From DATJGF01 sp035495315 (GTDB lineage: Bacteria; Verrucomicrobiota; Verrucomicrobiia; Limisphaerales; UBA8199): 17,426 nt of DNA. The DNA lies in the NCBI GenBank assembly GCA_035495315.1, contig DATJGF010000248.1, positions 1 through 17,426 on the forward strand. The letters run 5' to 3'. The notes beneath the pieces were generated by a model, which saw only the letters and a program-made list of their open reading frames with translations, searched no databases and was not told the origin of the DNA. Shown here piece by piece: positions 14,379 through 17,426 of this stretch. How positions within the stretch are numbered: the first letter of the stretch is position 1; every line of letters begins with the position of its first letter. Both the position numbers and the translations under genes were made by a program.

Positions 14379-14424
14379 AAAATATTCGGGCGCTTCAGCA
14401 TGAATCAGAGCCTCCTCACGGGAG

Positions 14425-14561
14425 GTTGCCCAAATGAACGCAGTCCAGGTTAATCGGAGGCCGAGCTACGCGAGGCCCCAATTTTCGGGCTAAAAACCGC
14501 TTTTTTTGGAGCCTCGCGGAGCTACGCGGAGCTCGGCCTTCCGAAAAGTCATTTGGGCAAC
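14425..14561. mobile_element. MITE-like palindromic element, 137 bp
   Basis: Perfect 13-bp terminal inverted repeats GTTGCCCAAATGA (14425-14437) and TCATTTGGGCAAC (14549-14561). Inside, CGGAGGCCGAGCTACGCGAG-type sequence on the left (14455-14476) is repeated inverted on the right (14511-14543), where it carries a 10-base insertion, GAGCTACGCG, so the whole unit folds on itself. The centre holds AAAAACCGCTTTTTTT. It encodes nothing. No clear target-site duplication was found at the ends. It could also be a large REP/BIME-type unit. Confidence 0.62.
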
Positions 14562-14730
14562 ACGCCCTCATTTTTAAAACATGCTATTTTCACACCTAAT
14601 GTCACCATTTAGCTCAGCTTCAAACTGCAATTCGTGTACATCTTCCTGAAAGATTCTCCCGTTTCCGTCCGTATCATATGTAGGGAGACAAATTGTGTTG
14701 GCGGTGCGTCAATTTTAGCAGAGACCAGCT

Positions 14731-14871
14731 ATGGCGAGGTTAATCCCCGGATGCTGGCGATGGGAATACTTGGCGGCGCAGGCAAATTACGACGCACGAG
14801 AGTTCGCGCGTCTGTGCAACCGGAGCACCCGGCAAATGCGGCCTCAGTTCCACACCGTCCTGCGTGGCTGG
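14731..14871 (+). other. AraC-type helix-turn-helix-like segment fused to the RHS gene
   Basis: Residues 1-47 of the RHS gene product read like one HTH unit of an AraC family regulator. YLAAQANYDAREFARLCN fits the first helices; RSTRQMRPQFHTVLRGWL fits the recognition helix and the aromatic WL end, but the usual G-x-SP between VL and WL is missing. The RHS repeats begin right after it. It may be the 5' end of another gene joined in frame by a deletion or insertion. The identification is by pattern only. Confidence 0.5.
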
Positions 14872-17271
14872 CTGACCAACAAGGCATACGCTGACGGTAA
14901 AGGGCCGCGGTATACCTACACAAGCGCGGGACGCCTGGCTTCTCGCCTTTGGGCGCGCGGTACCAACACGGTTTACGCTTACAACAACGCGGGGGACCTC
15001 GCAACAGTGACGTACAGTGACAACGTCACGCCTAACCTCAGCTACGCATATGACCGGCGCGGAAGACCGATCAGCATCGGACAGGGCAGCACCACGACAG
15101 CTCGGGCTTATGACGATGCCGGCAATCTGTTGGGCGAAGCCTGTACGGGAGGACCGTTGGGAGGTCTCAGAATCACAAACGCCTTTGATGCAGTGCTGCG
15201 TCGGATCGCGGTTGGGGTGAGCAATCAGCCGTCCACACTCGTTCAGTACGGTTATGACCTTGGTGGACGCCTCTCAGCGGTGACAAACAGCAATTTCAGG
15301 GCCTCATACACTTACGTTGCCAACTCACCACTGGTGAGCCAAATTAGCTACACATATAGCGGCGTGTCGCGCATGTCCACGACTAAGCAGTACGACAACC
15401 TGAACCGGCTCACGCAGATTTCGTCGGTGCCTTCCGCCGGTCCGACCGCGAGCTTCAATTACCAATACAACCCCGCGAACCAGCGTACCGCGATGACAAA
15501 CGCCGACAACTCCTGGTGGTCATACGGGTATGACTCGCTGGGTCAGGTCACTTCCGGGAAGAAGTACTGGAGCGACGCCACACCTGTTGCCGGCGAGCAA
15601 TTTGAGTACGCCTTTGATGACATCGGAAATCGAAGGAGTACCAAAGCCGGCGGTGATCAATGGGGTGCCAATCTTCGGTATGCCACATATAGCGCGAATA
15701 ACCTGAACCAGTACACCAGCCGTACGGTCCCCGGAGCCGCTGATGTGATAGGTACCGCAACAAACAACGCCACGGTCACGGTGAACAACACTCGTACGTA
15801 CCGCAAAGGCAGCTTTTATCAGGTCTCCCTTCCTCTTAACAACGGCTCCGGGGCGGTTTACCAGGCAGTGACGAATCTGGCGGTGATGAACAACGGCAGC
15901 AATCCTGACATCCTTACAAACGCTAACGGGAGCATATTCCTGCCCCAAACACCCGAGAACTTTAGCTACGACTTGGATGGCAATCTGACTCAGGACGGTC
16001 GCTGGCAATACACCTGGGATGCGGAGAATCGGCTGGTAACCATGCAAGCGCTCTCAACCGTGCCCACGGCAGCCAAGTTCAAACTCGACTTCGTATACGA
16101 TGACCAGGGAAGGCGCACCCAAAAGCTCGTCTCCACCAACAACGGGTCCGGATATTTTGCGCAGGTGACGAACCGATTCGTCTATGACGGCTGGAACCTG
16201 ATTGCCAACCTCAACCCTCAGCTCAGTGTGATTCGATCGTTTGCCTGGGGATTGGACTTCTCCGGGGGCCTTCAAGGAGCAGGCGGCGTCGGTGGCCTGT
16301 TGAATATAAACGACGCAGCCAGTGGTAATCATTTGCCATGCTACGATGGAAATGGAAATGTCCAGCAGTTAACAAAAGCCAGCGATGGCACGGTTTCTGC
16401 CCAGTACGAATACGGCCCCTTCGGTGAACTCCTCCGCGCCACCGGCCCTATCGCTAAAGCAAATCCCTTCCGGTTCTGCACTAAATACCAGGATGATGAG
16501 ACGGACCTGCTTTATTACGGATATCGGTATTACAATGGGAGCACGGGACGTTGGTTGAGCAAAGATCCGCTAGAGGAGACAGAGTCCAAGAATCTATACG
16601 GATTTGTTCAAAATCGTCCGGTGAATAGGTTCGACGTTCTGGGGCTTTATGGTTCGGGAGACCACACGAAGCTGACCACGACTGCGTTTGATTCCGTTTC
16701 GGGAGGACTAGGGGCTACTGCGAAATGCATGGGGCAGATGAAGAAGAGGTTGATCGACGCCAACCTGAGCCAGGATAGTGTTAGAGGTAACCTCTGGCAA
16801 AACCGCCGCCATTACAACAGGGATTGGAATGAAGCCGGGCAGGCAGGCGATACGGCTTACGGCGATTACCTCACCGTTGAGCGGACCGAGTTTAACACCC
16901 GGTTGCAGACTCCAAATAAAGAGAACTGCAAACTCGCCCTGGAGGCACTAGGACGTCTGTCGCACTCCTGGCAGGATTTCTTCATGCATGCCATTAGGAG
17001 AGATGGGAAGGGCGGAAAGGAGAACAGTTCTTTCCCGGGATGGACAGCTTGGTCTGTCGGGGTAACCGGGACGCCTGACGATAGGCACAATTTCTTCCCT
17101 TCCAGTTACGACCTCGGAGGTGGGACGGAACATCCTCCCACCCAAGAGCCGGTTTTGCCAAGCAGCCCCGAGTGGAAGCCACGTTTTGATGGGGCCCAAA
17201 CCTACACGACCTCGCAACTGGGAGCGACCTTGCCTCAATGGGTTAAGGTCTGCCGTTGCTTCTGCGAGTAG
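14731..17271 (+). CDS. RHS-repeat core protein with C-terminal toxin-like domain
   Basis: An 846-residue protein. From about residue 48 it is built of YD/RHS repeats (AYADGKGPRYTYTSAGRL, YAYNNAGDL, YAYDRRGRP, SYDLDGNLTQDGRWQYTWDAENRL). It ends in the conserved RHS core PFRFCTKYQDD...YYGYRYYNGSTGRWLSKDPL near 580-620. The core forms a shell around a variable C-terminal domain in known RHS toxins. The usual DPxGL after the core is DVLGL here. The last ~200 residues are the variable tip, with His645 (DHTKLT) and LGRLSHSWQDFFMHA containing His745, Asp749 and His753, like zinc-dependent phospholipase C/P1-nuclease-type domains. No signal peptide or secretion domain is present, and RHS proteins are normally far longer, so the N-terminal half is missing. 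The first 47 residues are unrelated to RHS (see separate entry). Confidence 0.88.
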   Translation: MARLIPGCWRWEYLAAQANYDAREFARLCNRSTRQMRPQFHTVLRGWLTNKAYADGKGPRYTYTSAGRLASRLWARGTNTVYAYNNAGDLATVTYSDNVTPNLSYAYDRRGRPISIGQGSTTTARAYDDAGNLLGEACTGGPLGGLRITNAFDAVLRRIAVGVSNQPSTLVQYGYDLGGRLSAVTNSNFRASYTYVANSPLVSQISYTYSGVSRMSTTKQYDNLNRLTQISSVPSAGPTASFNYQYNPANQRTAMTNADNSWWSYGYDSLGQVTSGKKYWSDATPVAGEQFEYAFDDIGNRRSTKAGGDQWGANLRYATYSANNLNQYTSRTVPGAADVIGTATNNATVTVNNTRTYRKGSFYQVSLPLNNGSGAVYQAVTNLAVMNNGSNPDILTNANGSIFLPQTPENFSYDLDGNLTQDGRWQYTWDAENRLVTMQALSTVPTAAKFKLDFVYDDQGRRTQKLVSTNNGSGYFAQVTNRFVYDGWNLIANLNPQLSVIRSFAWGLDFSGGLQGAGGVGGLLNINDAASGNHLPCYDGNGNVQQLTKASDGTVSAQYEYGPFGELLRATGPIAKANPFRFCTKYQDDETDLLYYGYRYYNGSTGRWLSKDPLEETESKNLYGFVQNRPVNRFDVLGLYGSGDHTKLTTTAFDSVSGGLGATAKCMGQMKKRLIDANLSQDSVRGNLWQNRRHYNRDWNEAGQAGDTAYGDYLTVERTEFNTRLQTPNKENCKLALEALGRLSHSWQDFFMHAIRRDGKGGKENSSFPGWTAWSVGVTGTPDDRHNFFPSSYDLGGGTEHPPTQEPVLPSSPEWKPRFDGAQTYTTSQLGATLPQWVKVCRCFCE

Positions 17272-17299
17272 TCTTGACCTTCCAAACATCCTGTTGCTT

Positions 17300-17426
17300 A
17301 TGCCGCAATTTTGGAAATCACCGGTCTTGGCCATGACGTATACCGTGGCTCTAGAGCTGTGGACGATTATTGAACCGTCAGCCGCGGCGGAAACAAGGAC
17401 ATCGACAGCTGACATGGGGGCATTTT
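17300..17426 (+). CDS. Partial ORF after the RHS gene, candidate immunity gene
   Basis: A frame open from an ATG at 17300 to the window end, 42 codons. It begins 28 bases after the RHS stop on the same strand. The start MPQFWKSPVLAMTYTVALEL is moderately hydrophobic; a second ATG lies at codon 12. I do not recognise it, and there is no clear ribosome site. Its place directly after an RHS toxin tip is where immunity genes usually lie. That is positional inference only. Confidence 0.33.
   Translation, partial: MPQFWKSPVLAMTYTVALELWTIIEPSAAAETRTSTADMGAF

Noticed and set aside
15520..16047. 175-codon ORF antisense to the RHS gene
   Set aside because: Sits inside the repeat-coding RHS gene and shows no domain pattern.

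Overview
The window looks like a chromosomal piece of a Verrucomicrobiota bacterium, most likely near the Pedosphaera/Limisphaerales group. This is inferred from family content, not from a search. The pointers are a seven-repeat 'GloVer' secreted protein with the C-terminal domain typical of that phylum, an RHS protein of the local 'YADGKGP' type, a stand-alone NusG-like antiterminator beside sugar genes, and many short palindromic dispersed repeats. No rRNA, tRNA, CRISPR array or intact transposase gene was found.

Region 1 (1-6230, nearly all minus strand) looks like the edge of a surface-glycan or amino-sugar locus. Reading leftwards, a compact block encodes an acyl carrier protein, a FabH-type ketoacyl-ACP synthase, two paralogous short-chain reductases and a GNAT acyltransferase (6230 to 2652). 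A small orphan ORF (2200-2592, plus strand) and a repeat-bearing gap follow. Then come a NusG/UpxY-like antiterminator (1689 to 1201) and a Gfo/Idh/MocA sugar dehydrogenase that runs off the left edge. Together the block could build a 3-hydroxyacyl-ACP and attach it to an amino sugar, as proposed for viosamine-type flagellin glycans. That link is inference.

Region 2 (6231-11700) is a mosaic of single genes: a membrane-anchored NERD-like protein with a changed active-site position, a small membrane protein, the GloVer repeat protein, a Lys/Arg-rich protein with a C-terminal glycogen-binding (CBM48/AMPK-type) module, a secreted WD-blade plus lipocalin-like protein, a GIY-YIG-like protein, and a 89-bp tandem repeat ending in a strong palindrome.

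Region 3 (11697-14209) holds a VOC-domain protein with a helical tail and, immediately after it, leuA. Between them is a complete classical leucine attenuator: a promoter, a Leu-rich leader peptide, three mutually exclusive RNA segments (ACTGGACC occurs twice around one complementary segment) and an intrinsic terminator. This is the best-supported regulatory discovery in the window.

Region 4 (14210-17426) has several palindromic repeats, including a 137-bp MITE-like element with 13-bp perfect terminal inverted repeats. It then has an RHS-core protein whose first ~47 residues resemble an AraC-type helix-turn-helix and whose C-terminal tip carries a His/Asp pattern suggestive of a zinc-dependent phospholipase/nuclease-like toxin. 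A short ORF starting 28 bases after the RHS stop runs off the right edge and could be its immunity gene.
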